From Desulfosporosinus sp. FKB (GTDB lineage Bacteria > Bacillota > Desulfitobacteriia > Desulfitobacteriales > Desulfitobacteriaceae): a DNA stretch of 64,000 bases. This document shows, piece after piece, positions 38,354 through 47,185 of this stretch. The notes below the pieces were generated by a model that was given only the letters and a program-made list of their open reading frames with translations, did no database searches and was not told the DNA's origin. The stretch is taken from assembly GCF_002196705.1 (NCBI RefSeq), contig NZ_NADJ01000040.1, positions 434,001-498,000 of the forward strand, written 5' to 3'. The translations under genes were made by a program, and so were the position numbers. The stretch's first letter is position 1, and the number at the start of each line of letters is the position of its first letter.

Positions 38354-38387
38354 TAACTTCAGCTCCGATCTCAAATTCCCTCAAGAC

Positions 38388-39149
38388 TTAAACTTGCCTT
38401 ATCTCAAGATTGAAGTCTTTAATTTTGGTGACTGTTTCCTCATCCAGGTTACAATCGGTAACAATGATATCCAGATCATCTAAGTCACAAACCTTAGAGA
38501 AACTTCTTTTGTTAAATTTACTGCTGTCGACGACTAAAACACGGGTGGCAGCCGACTTGAGCATTTGTCTTTTGACATCAGCTTTTTCTAAAGTCGGGGT
38601 ACAAACGCCCTTTTCCAAATCAATAGCATTAGCTCCGACAAAACAGATATCTCCGTTGATTCCCTGCAAGAACTCGGTGGATTTTGATCCCATACAGGTA
38701 CCTGTCCGATTCTGGACATAACCTCCGGTACATAAAATTTGGAAATCCGAATGATTAGCAAGATAAGCAGCAATCATAACATCATTGGTCACAACCGTAA
38801 GATCTTTTTTACTCGTTAGCCTTTTGACAATCTCCATAGTGGTGGTTCCTGAATCCAGGAAAACGATCTGTCCGTCCTGTACCAGGAAAACTGCGTACTC
38901 GGCAATTCTTTCTTTTTCTTTTTTATGGCTGATACTTTTGTGTTTGTAGGGTACTTCAGCAGCTAAACGAGATTTTAGGACCGCCCCGCCGAACGTGCGA
39001 GTAATTATATTAGTGTCTTCTAAATGGTTAAGATCCCGCCTTATCGTCATGGGGGTAACATTTAAATGTTTGGCCAATTCTTCCACAGTTGCACTTTCGT
39101 GCTGCTCCAGGTACTGCATTATCAAGTCTCTGCGCTCAATCTGAAACAT
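38388..39149 (-). CDS. DeoR family transcriptional regulator
   Basis: A 253-residue regulator: N-terminal winged helix (ERRDLIMQYLEQHESATVEELAKHLNVTPMTIRRDLNHLE) and a C-terminal sugar-phosphate sensor domain (VFLDSGTTTMEIVKRL; FVGANAIDLEKGVCTPTLEKADVKRQML; VVDSSKFNKRSF). It is first in the acid-sugar operon and probably represses it until a phosphorylated intermediate binds. Repeated TGTTTATTA-TGTTC motifs lie directly upstream. The ATG at 39149 is preferred over 39158 for its ribosome-site spacing. Confidence 0.9.
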   Translation of the reverse strand: MFQIERRDLIMQYLEQHESATVEELAKHLNVTPMTIRRDLNHLEDTNIITRTFGGAVLKSRLAAEVPYKHKSISHKKEKERIAEYAVFLVQDGQIVFLDSGTTTMEIVKRLTSKKDLTVVTNDVMIAAYLANHSDFQILCTGGYVQNRTGTCMGSKSTEFLQGINGDICFVGANAIDLEKGVCTPTLEKADVKRQMLKSAATRVLVVDSSKFNKRSFSKVCDLDDLDIIVTDCNLDEETVTKIKDFNLEIRQV

Positions 39150-39166
39150 AATTCGCACCTACTATT

Positions 39167-39241
39167 TGTTTATTAGTGTTCTGTTGTGTTCGAGTACTAA
39201 TGTCATTGTTCTACATAGTTCTATTATGTTTATTAATGTTC
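39167..39241. promoter_or_regulatory. Direct repeats upstream of deoR-type gene, probable operators
   Basis: TGTTTATTAGTGTTC (39167-39181) and TGTTTATTAATGTTC (39227-39241) are 14/15 identical and 60 bases apart, with further TGTTC copies between. DeoR-family proteins often bind such direct repeats. Confidence 0.55.
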
Positions 39242-39323
39242 ATTATACCACTTTTCACTCATTTGTAAATGTATATAATAATCAAAAAATTTACTCGCAA
39301 CTATATTGGTATATTTTATGTAT

Positions 39324-39361
39324 ATTATATATATAATTTGTGGTAATATTATATATATAAT
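39324..39361. promoter_or_regulatory. Twin AT palindromes upstream of the fic gene
   Basis: ATTATATATATAAT occurs twice (39324-39337, 39348-39361), each a perfect 14-base palindrome, with centres 24 bases apart. The second ends 17 bases before the fic start, so they may overlap promoter and leader and serve as autoregulatory operators. Confidence 0.5.
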
Positions 39362-39378
39362 AGGGGGTAAATATTACA

Positions 39379-40431
39379 ATGATGTCATTCAGAAATGATA
39401 AATTACAGGGAATGACTTGGTCTAATGAGACAATGCAGCTTATAAGCAGAATCCAAGAATATAAAGGAAAACAGGGCCTTTTTAAACAACAACAACCAGA
39501 GGTACTTAGTGCATTGCAAAAGTCTGCAATTATTCAAAGTACTGAATCAAGCAATCGGCTGGAGGGGATAATCGTATCCGCCAAACGATTAAATTCCATT
39601 GTCAATAAGAACGCTATGCCACAGAACCGACTGGAATCAGAAGTGGCAGGCTATCGCGATGTCCTGGCAACAATTCATACATCAGCTGTCTATATGAACA
39701 TTAAGTCCGGTATTATTCTTCAATTACATCGTGACCTTATGCAGTATGCCACAGAGTCAGGCGGCCGCTATAAAACAAGTGAAAATGAAATCACAGAGAC
39801 ACTCCCTGATGGAACTAAACGAGTGCGCTTTATTCCTGTTCCGGCTTGGAAAACAGCCGAAGCAGTTGATGAACTGATAGCTTCTTTTCTTAGAGAACGA
39901 GAACAGGGAACAATTAATGAATTGATTCTCATAGCTGCTTTCATTTTGGACGTTCTTTGTATTCATCCTTTCCCGGATGGGAACGGCCGCCTGGCACGCT
40001 TATTGACTCTGCTCCTGCTCTATCAAACCGGTCACGAGGTAGGGCGTTATATAAGTCTGGAAAAGATTGTTGAAGAAACGAAAAACCAATACTACGAGAC
40101 GCTGGAGCAATCATCCAAAAGCTGGCATGATGGCAACCATGATCTAAAGCCATGGCTTAACTATTTTCTCGTAGTCATCCTCAAATCCTATCAAAAATTT
40201 GAAGAACGAGTAGGACAGATAACGTGTTCTGATCAACGCAAAGGATGGAAAGCCCAAAAGGTACAGGACGTTATTGACCACTTTATCGCCGACTTCACTA
40301 TTCACGATATTCAAGATAACGCTCCCGGCGTCAGCAGGCCAACGATCCAAAGAATACTTAATAGACTTGGCCAGGAAGGAATTATCGAATGCATCGAACG
40401 AGGACGTAATGCCCGTTGGCGAAAACTTTAG
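39379..40431 (+). CDS. Fic family protein (putative AMP-transferase)
   Basis: A 350-residue Fic protein: N-terminal Fic_N region, the core motif HPFPDGNGRLAR with catalytic His196, and a C-terminal winged-helix DNA-binding domain (TIHDIQDNAPGVSRPTIQRIL). The inhibitory-helix motif S-x-x-x-E-G (SNRLEG, residues 58-63) is present in the N-terminal part, so it is an autoinhibited class II type. Such enzymes AMPylate a protein target; the target is unknown. No antitoxin gene adjoins. Twin palindromes upstream suggest self-regulation. Confidence 0.9.
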   Translation: MMSFRNDKLQGMTWSNETMQLISRIQEYKGKQGLFKQQQPEVLSALQKSAIIQSTESSNRLEGIIVSAKRLNSIVNKNAMPQNRLESEVAGYRDVLATIHTSAVYMNIKSGIILQLHRDLMQYATESGGRYKTSENEITETLPDGTKRVRFIPVPAWKTAEAVDELIASFLREREQGTINELILIAAFILDVLCIHPFPDGNGRLARLLTLLLLYQTGHEVGRYISLEKIVEETKNQYYETLEQSSKSWHDGNHDLKPWLNYFLVVILKSYQKFEERVGQITCSDQRKGWKAQKVQDVIDHFIADFTIHDIQDNAPGVSRPTIQRILNRLGQEGIIECIERGRNARWRKL

Positions 40432-40476
40432 GATATGGATATGGATATAAATCGTAAGCTGAAAACAAACAAAACA

Positions 40477-40520
40477 GAGCCTTGCGGACTTCAGAATTAG
40501 AAGTTCACAAGGCTCCTTTT
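40477..40520 (+). terminator. Terminator after fic
   Basis: GAGCCTTG / CAAGGCTC arms with an inner ACTTC / GAAGT pair, then CTTTTAATATT. Lies 45 bases past the fic stop, between it and the convergent hutI end. Confidence 0.8.
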
Positions 40521-40591
40521 AATATTAAGCAAATCTCAAAAAACACAATTGATCCCAGAAGAAAGCAGCCTCACCCACAAAAGTGGACTCA

Positions 40592-41851
40592 TTAAACTCT
40601 CCAGACGATCCTGCCGTTCTTGATCACCACATCAACAGGATTATTGCCAAAATGGTAGGGTAAATAGTTGAGATTAGGAACATTCAGAACTAAGATGTCT
40701 CCTTGCTTGCCGACTTCCAGGCTGCCTGCCTGAGCGGCTCTGCCCACCGCATGGGCCGCATTGATTGTTGCCGCTGTCAAAGCCTCCTCAGGAGTCAGGC
40801 GAAGATAAAGACAGGCAAGAGTCAGAACAAAAGGCATTGATTCCGTCGGCGATGACCCGGGATTGCAATCTGTCGCCACAGCAACAGGCACCCCTGCTTC
40901 GATCATTGCCCGTGCCCGAGCATAAGAATTTTTAGCAAGATTAAAGGAGGTTGCCGGAAGGAGAACAGCAATAACTCCCCGTTCGGCGAGAGCCGCAATG
41001 CCTTCATCAGAAGCCTGCAGCAGATGATCGGCGCTGATGGCCTCCAGTTTGGCCCCTAATTCAGCGCCTCCGGAAGCTTCTAATTCATCAGCGTGAATTT
41101 TAAGCTTTAAGTTCAAATCCTTGGCTTTGCTTAAAATTCTTTTACTTGATTGGACACTGAAAACTCCCGGCTCACAGAAAACATCACAAAACTCTGCCAG
41201 CCCTCGGGAAGCGACTTGAGGCAGCATATCCTCCACAACATAGTCCGTATACTCATCTTCAGTATAACCAGAAGGGACAGCATGGGCGCCCATAAAGGTT
41301 GGAACGAGGTCCAAATCCTGCTCCATATTTAATTCCTTGATTAAGCGTAACATTCTCAGCTCTTCCTCAACGGTAAGTCCATAGCCGCTCTTAACTTCTG
41401 CCGTCGTCGTTCCATGACTTAACATAGTCTTAAGACGACTTCTGGTTTGCGTTTTTACCTCCGCATCAGAAGCCAGCCGCGTATCCCGGACCGTTGCATG
41501 AATTCCTCCGCCTTGCTGAAGAATTTCCATGTAGGGTACACCTTTTAATTTCAGGGATAACTCATTTTCCCTCGAGCCTGCATAAATGACGTGGGTATGC
41601 GGGTCAACAAACCCGGGTGTTACCACTTTACCCTGAGCATTAATTTGCACGGTATAGGGGCCTACCCATCCCTCTGCTAAAATATCCTCTGTCGAACCCA
41701 CCGCAACAATCTGACCTTCGCGCAGGGCTACTGCGCCGTTTTCAATCAACCCGATCTCCGCCATTCCCTCTCGACGAGCCGGAGAGTCAGAGTGTCCTCT
41801 CATCGTCACCATCATATCTGCAGAATGGATCACAAGATCTGCGCTCGGCAT
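40592..41851 (-). CDS. hutI: Imidazolonepropionase
   Basis: A 419-residue amidohydrolase, third step of histidine degradation: imidazolonepropionate to N-formimino-L-glutamate. Metal ligands are in the VDPHTHVIYAGSRENEL segment and HADE (about residue 255). VATDCNPGSSPTESMPFVL near residue 330 carries the catalytic Asp. The start has AGGAGATGATATC before the ATG. Last gene of the hutU-fchA-ftcD-hutI group. Confidence 0.95.
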   Translation of the reverse strand: MPSADLVIHSADMMVTMRGHSDSPARREGMAEIGLIENGAVALREGQIVAVGSTEDILAEGWVGPYTVQINAQGKVVTPGFVDPHTHVIYAGSRENELSLKLKGVPYMEILQQGGGIHATVRDTRLASDAEVKTQTRSRLKTMLSHGTTTAEVKSGYGLTVEEELRMLRLIKELNMEQDLDLVPTFMGAHAVPSGYTEDEYTDYVVEDMLPQVASRGLAEFCDVFCEPGVFSVQSSKRILSKAKDLNLKLKIHADELEASGGAELGAKLEAISADHLLQASDEGIAALAERGVIAVLLPATSFNLAKNSYARARAMIEAGVPVAVATDCNPGSSPTESMPFVLTLACLYLRLTPEEALTAATINAAHAVGRAAQAGSLEVGKQGDILVLNVPNLNYLPYHFGNNPVDVVIKNGRIVWRV

Positions 41852-41902
41852 GATATCATCTCCTCTAGAATCTGATCCATAGTTCCTTCTAATCCTAAAA
41901 TC

Positions 41903-42802
41903 CTAAAACCCAAAAACCCTCTTCTCTAAGAGTTGCTCGCTGGAAAAATCGTGCAGCTTCAAGTAATATGTTGCCGCATCAAGCATAGCATCCAACGGAA
42001 CAAGCCCCACGATTTCGCTGCCGATAACCGGAACGCCGTAATGGGCCGCTTCCGTTTGAATGAATTCCATGGCCCGATGGAGCGGAGTTCCCTGGGTATC
42101 AACCATGTTCATAGAGATTTGAATCATGCCCTGCTCAGAAAGATCGATCCCTAAGGCCTTAACATTGACAAACCCCCCGGAACTGCCGCGGATTCCTTTG
42201 GCAATCGCTTTGCCGATCGCTAAATTTGTTGTCCCCAGATTGACATTAAAGGCTACCAAAGGAGGCCGCGCACCAATGGCGATCGCTCCGGCTTTTCCCA
42301 GAACACTCGGTCCAAAATCCGGAGTGCGCTCCGGTGTTTCAATACTCTCTTTCAGTCCCTCGTACTGTCCTCTGCGTACATCGGCCAAATTCCGGCGTTC
42401 CGGCCGCGTTGCCGCTTTCTCATAGAGATAGACCGGAATGGACAGCTCCCGTCCAACACGTTCTCCCAATCGTTTGGCCAGATCCACACATTCCTCCATA
42501 GCCATGCCCCGAACCGGAACAAAAGGAACAACATCCGTTGCTCCCATACGAGGATGTTCACCTTGATGCTGGTCCAAATCAATCTTTTCGGCGGCTTTAA
42601 CAATCAACCGCCAGGCAGCCTCCAGCACTTTCTCCGGCTCACCGATCATACTGATAACGGTTCTATTATGGTCGGCATTACTCGAATAATCCAGCAAAGT
42701 AACGCCCGGTACTTGTCTCACTTCAGCAATGACTTCTTCGACAACCTCCGGTCGTCGTCCCTCACTGATATTAGGAATACATTCTACGATTTTTACCACC
42801 AT
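41903..42802 (-). CDS. ftcD: Glutamate formimidoyltransferase
   Basis: A 299-residue enzyme moving the formimino group from formiminoglutamate to tetrahydrofolate (VECIPNISEGRRPEVVEEV at the start, HPRMGATDVVPFVPVRG in the middle). Here it is a separate protein, while in animals it is fused to the cyclodeaminase, whose gene lies just upstream. The ATG at 42802 has AGGGGGA nearby; the longer frame to 42835 does not. Confidence 0.93.
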   Translation of the reverse strand: MVVKIVECIPNISEGRRPEVVEEVIAEVRQVPGVTLLDYSSNADHNRTVISMIGEPEKVLEAAWRLIVKAAEKIDLDQHQGEHPRMGATDVVPFVPVRGMAMEECVDLAKRLGERVGRELSIPVYLYEKAATRPERRNLADVRRGQYEGLKESIETPERTPDFGPSVLGKAGAIAIGARPPLVAFNVNLGTTNLAIGKAIAKGIRGSSGGFVNVKALGIDLSEQGMIQISMNMVDTQGTPLHRAMEFIQTEAAHYGVPVIGSEIVGLVPLDAMLDAATYYLKLHDFSSEQLLEKRVFGF

Positions 42803-42887
42803 TAATCCCCCTAAAAAACTCTGCTTCTCTTTCATGACATTGATTAGAGTTATTATCTTATTCTATATAAACTCGATAATGTGCCTT

Positions 42888-43532
42888 TTATTTTAACTGC
42901 TCTAACACTTTCCCCTGACACGCTTCAAATAACCCATTTCCCTCGGATCGCAGGGCCTTACATTTCGTCAGTAAGTCCTCCTTCTTCTCGGGTGACTTTA
43001 AACCTATAGCATTGATCTGGACATTATACAAAGCCCCTTCTAAGCCGGACTTAAACATCAAGGCTGCCACTCCCATGTCACTTAAGGCATTAGGATTCCC
43101 TTTGTCTAATAAACCGGGAAGTTCACGCAGCCCTGCCAAACACTCCCGAGCAGTATGCAAGGGGATGACTGCGGCCATCAGTGTCGCCTCTTCCAAAGCC
43201 TCACGGCGCAGAGCTTTTTCCTCGTCGCCGTTCTTCGGGAGACTTAAAGCCTTCATAACAGCCTTAAACCCCTCAGTATCATCATCCACCAGCGCCAGCA
43301 TAGACTCTTGTTTCTTCTCGGCAATGGCCAACAAGGATTTCATCTCCTCCTGAACGGAGGAAAACTTCTCCTTCCCGATAGTTAAGCGACAAACCATCGC
43401 CACCAACGCAAAGCCTTGGGCCCCGGCATAAGCAGCAACGCTCCCTCCCCCCGGCGCAGGTGACGAAGAAGCCACCTCCGAAGCAAACTCCCGCAAACTC
43501 ATATTCTTTAACTCCAAACTCTGCTCCCCCAA
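42888..43532 (-). CDS. fchA: Formimidoyltetrahydrofolate cyclodeaminase
   Basis: A 214-residue all-helical enzyme releasing ammonia from 5-formimino-THF to give methenyl-THF. The family signature SSSPAPGGGSVAAYAGAQG is near residue 22. The start is TTG with GGGAG eight bases upstream; the in-frame ATG at 43502 also has a GGAG and is possible. It lies 29 bases after hutU and about 85 bases before ftcD, so histidine carbon enters the folate pool through this pair. Confidence 0.9.
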   Translation of the reverse strand: MGEQSLELKNMSLREFASEVASSSPAPGGGSVAAYAGAQGFALVAMVCRLTIGKEKFSSVQEEMKSLLAIAEKKQESMLALVDDDTEGFKAVMKALSLPKNGDEEKALRREALEEATLMAAVIPLHTARECLAGLRELPGLLDKGNPNALSDMGVAALMFKSGLEGALYNVQINAIGLKSPEKKEDLLTKCKALRSEGNGLFEACQGKVLEQLK

Positions 43533-43561
43533 TCAAAAAACTCCCATCCAAGTTTAAAGCC

Positions 43562-45610
43562 CTAGTTTGACCGGCCCGGCGTATGGTCGAGCAAGTGTCT
43601 CGTTACCCTCTCTATGAGTTCCTCACTCGGAATAAACGGTATAGTAATATGCCCGGCACCATGATACCGTTCATTAAATTCAATGCTTGTCTCAACGGAA
43701 TGACTATTGCGTGCCCAGGAACGGCGGGCAACGCCTCCCATAACATCCCATAAAAGAGCCGATTTAATAACCTTATCCACTCGTTCGCTCCCGTCAAGCA
43801 CTAAGCCGAAGCCGCCGTTGATGGCTTTGCCGATGCCTACGCCCCCGCCGTTGTGCAGGGACACCAGACTCATTCCCCGGGCAGCATCACCGGCAAAACT
43901 CTGCACAGCCATATCGGCCATAACATTACTTCCGTCTTTAATATTAGCTGTCTCCCTGAAGGGGGAATCCGTACCGCTCACATCATGATGGTCCCGTCCC
44001 AGCATTACCGGACCAATTTCTCCCCGGCGGACTAATTCATTGAATTTAAGAGCAATTTTAATCCGCCCTTCGGCATCCTGATATAAAATTCTTGCTTGAG
44101 TTCCTACAACCAACTTATTCTTTTCAGCGTCCCGGATCCAAATATAGTTATCCCTGTCTTGCCCCCGGCGATCCGGATCAATGCAGGCCATAGCCGCTTC
44201 GTCCGTTTTATGCAGGTCTTCCTTTTTGCCGCTCAAACAAACCCAGCGGAAAGGCCCATAACCATAGTCGAAGAGTTCCGGTCCCATGATGTCTTCTACA
44301 TAGGATGGAAAAATAAAACCGTCTTTCTCATCGACTCCATTTTTGGAAATTTCCCTGACCCCAGCATCATAGACCGCTTTCATAAAAGCGTTGCCATAGT
44401 CAAAGAAATAAGTTCCCCGTTTAACTAACTCCGAAATTAAATCAAAGTGGCGTCTCAGGCTTTGATCGACTCGCTTCTTAAATTCCTCGCGATTCGCAGC
44501 AAGCATCTCTGTCCGCTGGGCAAACGTTACCCCCTGGGGACAGTAGCCGCCTTCATAGACCACATGGCAAGACGTCTGATCGGAAAGCAAGTCAACCTTT
44601 ATATTCTTTTGCACAGCATACTCCAGGAGATCGACCACGTTCCCGTGATAGGCGATGGACATGGGTTCCTGCTTCTGCAAATACTCCTCAGCAATTCTAA
44701 AGACTTCACCCAAATCAGACGACGCCTTAGTAACCCAGCCTTGTTCGTGCCGGGTTTGAATCCGCGATTCGTCAACTTCAGCGATAATCCCTACACCCCG
44801 GGCAATTTCAATAGATTTAGCCTGGGCACCGCTCATCCCGCCAAGACCTGAAGAGATGAATAAACGGCCTCTCAGATCTCCGTCATGCGGAACCCCTAAT
44901 TTCATCCGCCCGGCATTAAGTAAGGTATTAAATGTTCCATGCACAATGCCTTGGGGCCCGATATACATCCAGCCTCCCGCGGTCATCTGTCCGTAATTGG
45001 CGACGCCCATTTGTTCAGCAATTTCCCAGTCTTTCTGATTGTCAAACATCCCTACCATTAGAGCATTGGTGATAATAACTCGAGGCGCTTCAGGGCGCGA
45101 AGGGAACAAGCCCACGGGATGACCGGATTCCAATACTAACGTCTGCTCATCGGTCAAGACTTCCAAATACTTTTTTATCAAACAATACTGCAGCCAATTC
45201 TGACAAACGCTGCCCGTTTCTCCATAGGTAACCAGCTCATAGGGATATAAGGCTACCTCAAAGTCCAGATTATTGTCAATCATCACCTGAAAAGCTTTTC
45301 CTTCAAGGCAGCTGCCTTTATAATCTGAGATAGGCTTTCCAGATAATCGACCTTCCGGGCGATAACGATAGGCATAAATTCTCCCCCGAGTGCGCAATTC
45401 TTCGAGAAACTCAGGAGCTAAGGTTTCGTGCAGCTCTTCCGGTACATAGCGCAGAGCATTTTTCAAAGCAATCTTCGTTTGTTCCGGGGTAAGACTATAT
45501 CCCCGATCGGGCGCCCGGCGAATTCCTGCCACGAATTTCTTAGGCTCAGGCAATACAGCATCTAATTTAATGGTCATAGCTTGTGAGATATCCTGGTTAC
45601 TGATCATCAT
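43562..45610 (-). CDS. hutU: Urocanate hydratase, long form
   Basis: A 682-residue NAD-dependent urocanase, second step of histidine degradation. Characteristic segments: GETGSVCQNWLQYCLIKKYL, GQMTAGGWMYIGPQGIVHGT, SSGLGGMSGAQAKSIEIARG and VSLHNGGGVGIGKAINGGFG. It is longer than the common form of about 550 residues and belongs to the long type found in several Firmicutes. The start follows AAAAAAGGAGGGTA. A histidine ammonia-lyase gene (hutH) is not in the window. Confidence 0.95.
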   Translation of the reverse strand: MMISNQDISQAMTIKLDAVLPEPKKFVAGIRRAPDRGYSLTPEQTKIALKNALRYVPEELHETLAPEFLEELRTRGRIYAYRYRPEGRLSGKPISDYKGSCLEGKAFQVMIDNNLDFEVALYPYELVTYGETGSVCQNWLQYCLIKKYLEVLTDEQTLVLESGHPVGLFPSRPEAPRVIITNALMVGMFDNQKDWEIAEQMGVANYGQMTAGGWMYIGPQGIVHGTFNTLLNAGRMKLGVPHDGDLRGRLFISSGLGGMSGAQAKSIEIARGVGIIAEVDESRIQTRHEQGWVTKASSDLGEVFRIAEEYLQKQEPMSIAYHGNVVDLLEYAVQKNIKVDLLSDQTSCHVVYEGGYCPQGVTFAQRTEMLAANREEFKKRVDQSLRRHFDLISELVKRGTYFFDYGNAFMKAVYDAGVREISKNGVDEKDGFIFPSYVEDIMGPELFDYGYGPFRWVCLSGKKEDLHKTDEAAMACIDPDRRGQDRDNYIWIRDAEKNKLVVGTQARILYQDAEGRIKIALKFNELVRRGEIGPVMLGRDHHDVSGTDSPFRETANIKDGSNVMADMAVQSFAGDAARGMSLVSLHNGGGVGIGKAINGGFGLVLDGSERVDKVIKSALLWDVMGGVARRSWARNSHSVETSIEFNERYHGAGHITIPFIPSEELIERVTRHLLDHTPGRSN

Positions 45611-45968
45611 TACCCTCCTTTTTTAGGCCGCTCGGAATTCCCGTCTTCACGTCTACTACCGCAGCAGCACAACACATCCGCGAGTTCGTTCCGAGCGAAT
45701 GGCTTTTCCGGCTCCATAGGGTTCATCAACTAACAACTATCCCCATTTTCTTTCATTATGGTTTGCCAAACTTTCCCCTCTTACTATACCAGTTAATGCA
45801 TCGATATCAAGATCTTTTGCCGGTCATTTTTAGGGCCAGGCCTCTCATGTAATCAATCGCAAATTTATTTGTTATTTAGACAAGTTTCCCCTTACTTCGC
45901 AAATAGATTATGAGATCATGAAAGATGAGCGCGAATGCACAATGAAACACGAAAGAGAGAAGAAACAA
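45611..45968. other. Intergenic region upstream of hutU, with leader stem
   Basis: 358 bases between divergent genes. CGCTCGGAA (45629-45637) and TTCCGAGCG (45689-45697) can pair in the hutU leader RNA with a 51-base loop, ending close to the ribosome site. It does not match a riboswitch class I know. The rest looks like ordinary promoter DNA. Confidence 0.45.
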
Positions 45969-46673
45969 ATGCTTGTTAAAAACAAACTAGCCATAATTTT
46001 ATCCCTAGCAATAGTCTTCGCTGCGGTAAGTTTTGCCCTCCCTCAAAAAGCACTGGGGGCACAGAGTACTGTCATCACAGGCATTAAAAAGTTGAAAACG
46101 AATGACATCAACGCAGTCATTCTTGGCGATTCAATTGCAGTGAGCCGAGGCGCTTCAGATCCTTTAACCAAAGGCTGGAATTCAGATCTTAACACCTCTT
46201 TGAGCAAACTGTATGGACATCGTATAATCTGGGACAACAAAGGTTCCTCAGGAACACTTGTAGATTATTGTTTACAGCGAGCCGTTGAAATAGACAAAGA
46301 TACTGACGCAGTGTTTATTTGCGTAGGGAGAAATGACCGAAATTTTTATCAGCCCAGCCAGTTCTCTTTAAAATATACTAACTTAATCCGTCTCATTCAA
46401 AAGGAAGCTCCCCAAGCAGATATATTCTGCATCGTCGAACCCCCGATGGTATCGACAGATGAATCCTTATTTAAAGCCATCAGATCCCAAATAATTATAG
46501 CTACTAACAATACCGGGGCACATTTGTTGGATGTTTGGAACGGTTTTCCAAGTAATCAAACGAATCTATCCGGCATCCTGTCAGATGGGCTTCATCCCCT
46601 GGACACGGGATATAGTCTAATGGCCAGTTACATTTCCGATCAATTGGCCAACATCATAAATAAAGACAATTAA
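45969..46673 (+). CDS. Secreted SGNH-family hydrolase
   Basis: A 234-residue GDSL/SGNH esterase-type protein with a signal peptide (cleavage near ALGA-Q, residue 31). Catalytic Ser55 is in ILGDSIAVS, the oxyanion residues in NKGSSGT and ICVGRNDRN, and Asp/His in DGLHPLDTGY close to the C-terminus. Acts outside the membrane, perhaps removing acetyl groups from a polysaccharide. The start at 45969 has an AGAGAGAAG site; the ATGs at 45918 and 45942 are possible. Confidence 0.8.
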   Translation: MLVKNKLAIILSLAIVFAAVSFALPQKALGAQSTVITGIKKLKTNDINAVILGDSIAVSRGASDPLTKGWNSDLNTSLSKLYGHRIIWDNKGSSGTLVDYCLQRAVEIDKDTDAVFICVGRNDRNFYQPSQFSLKYTNLIRLIQKEAPQADIFCIVEPPMVSTDESLFKAIRSQIIIATNNTGAHLLDVWNGFPSNQTNLSGILSDGLHPLDTGYSLMASYISDQLANIINKDN

Positions 46674-46680
46674 AACATCA

Positions 46681-46714
46681 AAAGGTTTCGGGGAAACGCC
46701 CCCGAAACCTTTTT
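46681..46714 (+). terminator. Terminator after the SGNH hydrolase gene
   Basis: Thirteen-base arms AAAGGTTTCGGGG / CCCCGAAACCTTT with a six-base loop, then TT. Starts eight bases after the stop codon. Confidence 0.9.
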
Positions 46715-46810
46715 CATTCACTACCTGCTTCTAAATATATCTTCGTTATATATCTACGTCTGAAACTCCAACTCCAAGGATTCTCGCCAAAAGTCTTCTT
46801 TCCCCAGGCC

Positions 46811-47104
46811 CTAATCAGGCAAAACAATCTGCGGTTTTTCTTTTGACGGCCTGTAAAGCAAAAAATTCCGTCCGATGACTTGAACCAGCTCAGACCTTGT
46901 TTGTTCAGCCAGATTAGCTGCGACACTTTTGGGCTCTTCCAGGCAATTTTGCAGGACCCGCCCTTTAATCAATTCACGCGCTTCTAAGGCTTCGTTCGTC
47001 TGAGTAACAACACTTTCCCCAATTCCGCCCTTGCCGACTTGAAGAATTGGGTCCATTTCATTGCCCATCGCCCTTAAAAAACGTTTTTGCTTACCTTTTA
47101 ACAC
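46811..47104 (-). CDS. yhbY: Ribosome assembly RNA-binding protein YhbY
   Basis: A 97-residue CRM-domain protein (MLKGKQKRFLRAMGNEMDPI; QVGKGGIGESVV with the GxxG RNA-binding loop; VQVIGRNFLLYRPS). It associates with the pre-50S ribosomal subunit. The start is GTG with AAGGAGG seven bases upstream. In many Firmicutes it lies near obg and nadD; here it is about 3.8 kb from obg, with an ABC adaptor/permease pair between. Confidence 0.92.
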   Translation of the reverse strand: MLKGKQKRFLRAMGNEMDPILQVGKGGIGESVVTQTNEALEARELIKGRVLQNCLEEPKSVAANLAEQTRSELVQVIGRNFLLYRPSKEKPQIVLPD

Positions 47105-47185
47105 AAAGTTTCCTCCTTAATTAAACGAAACGCCTTTGTTCCTTCTTTTTTAATCGGTCCTAATTCAATCTGTTTTACGCAAGCG

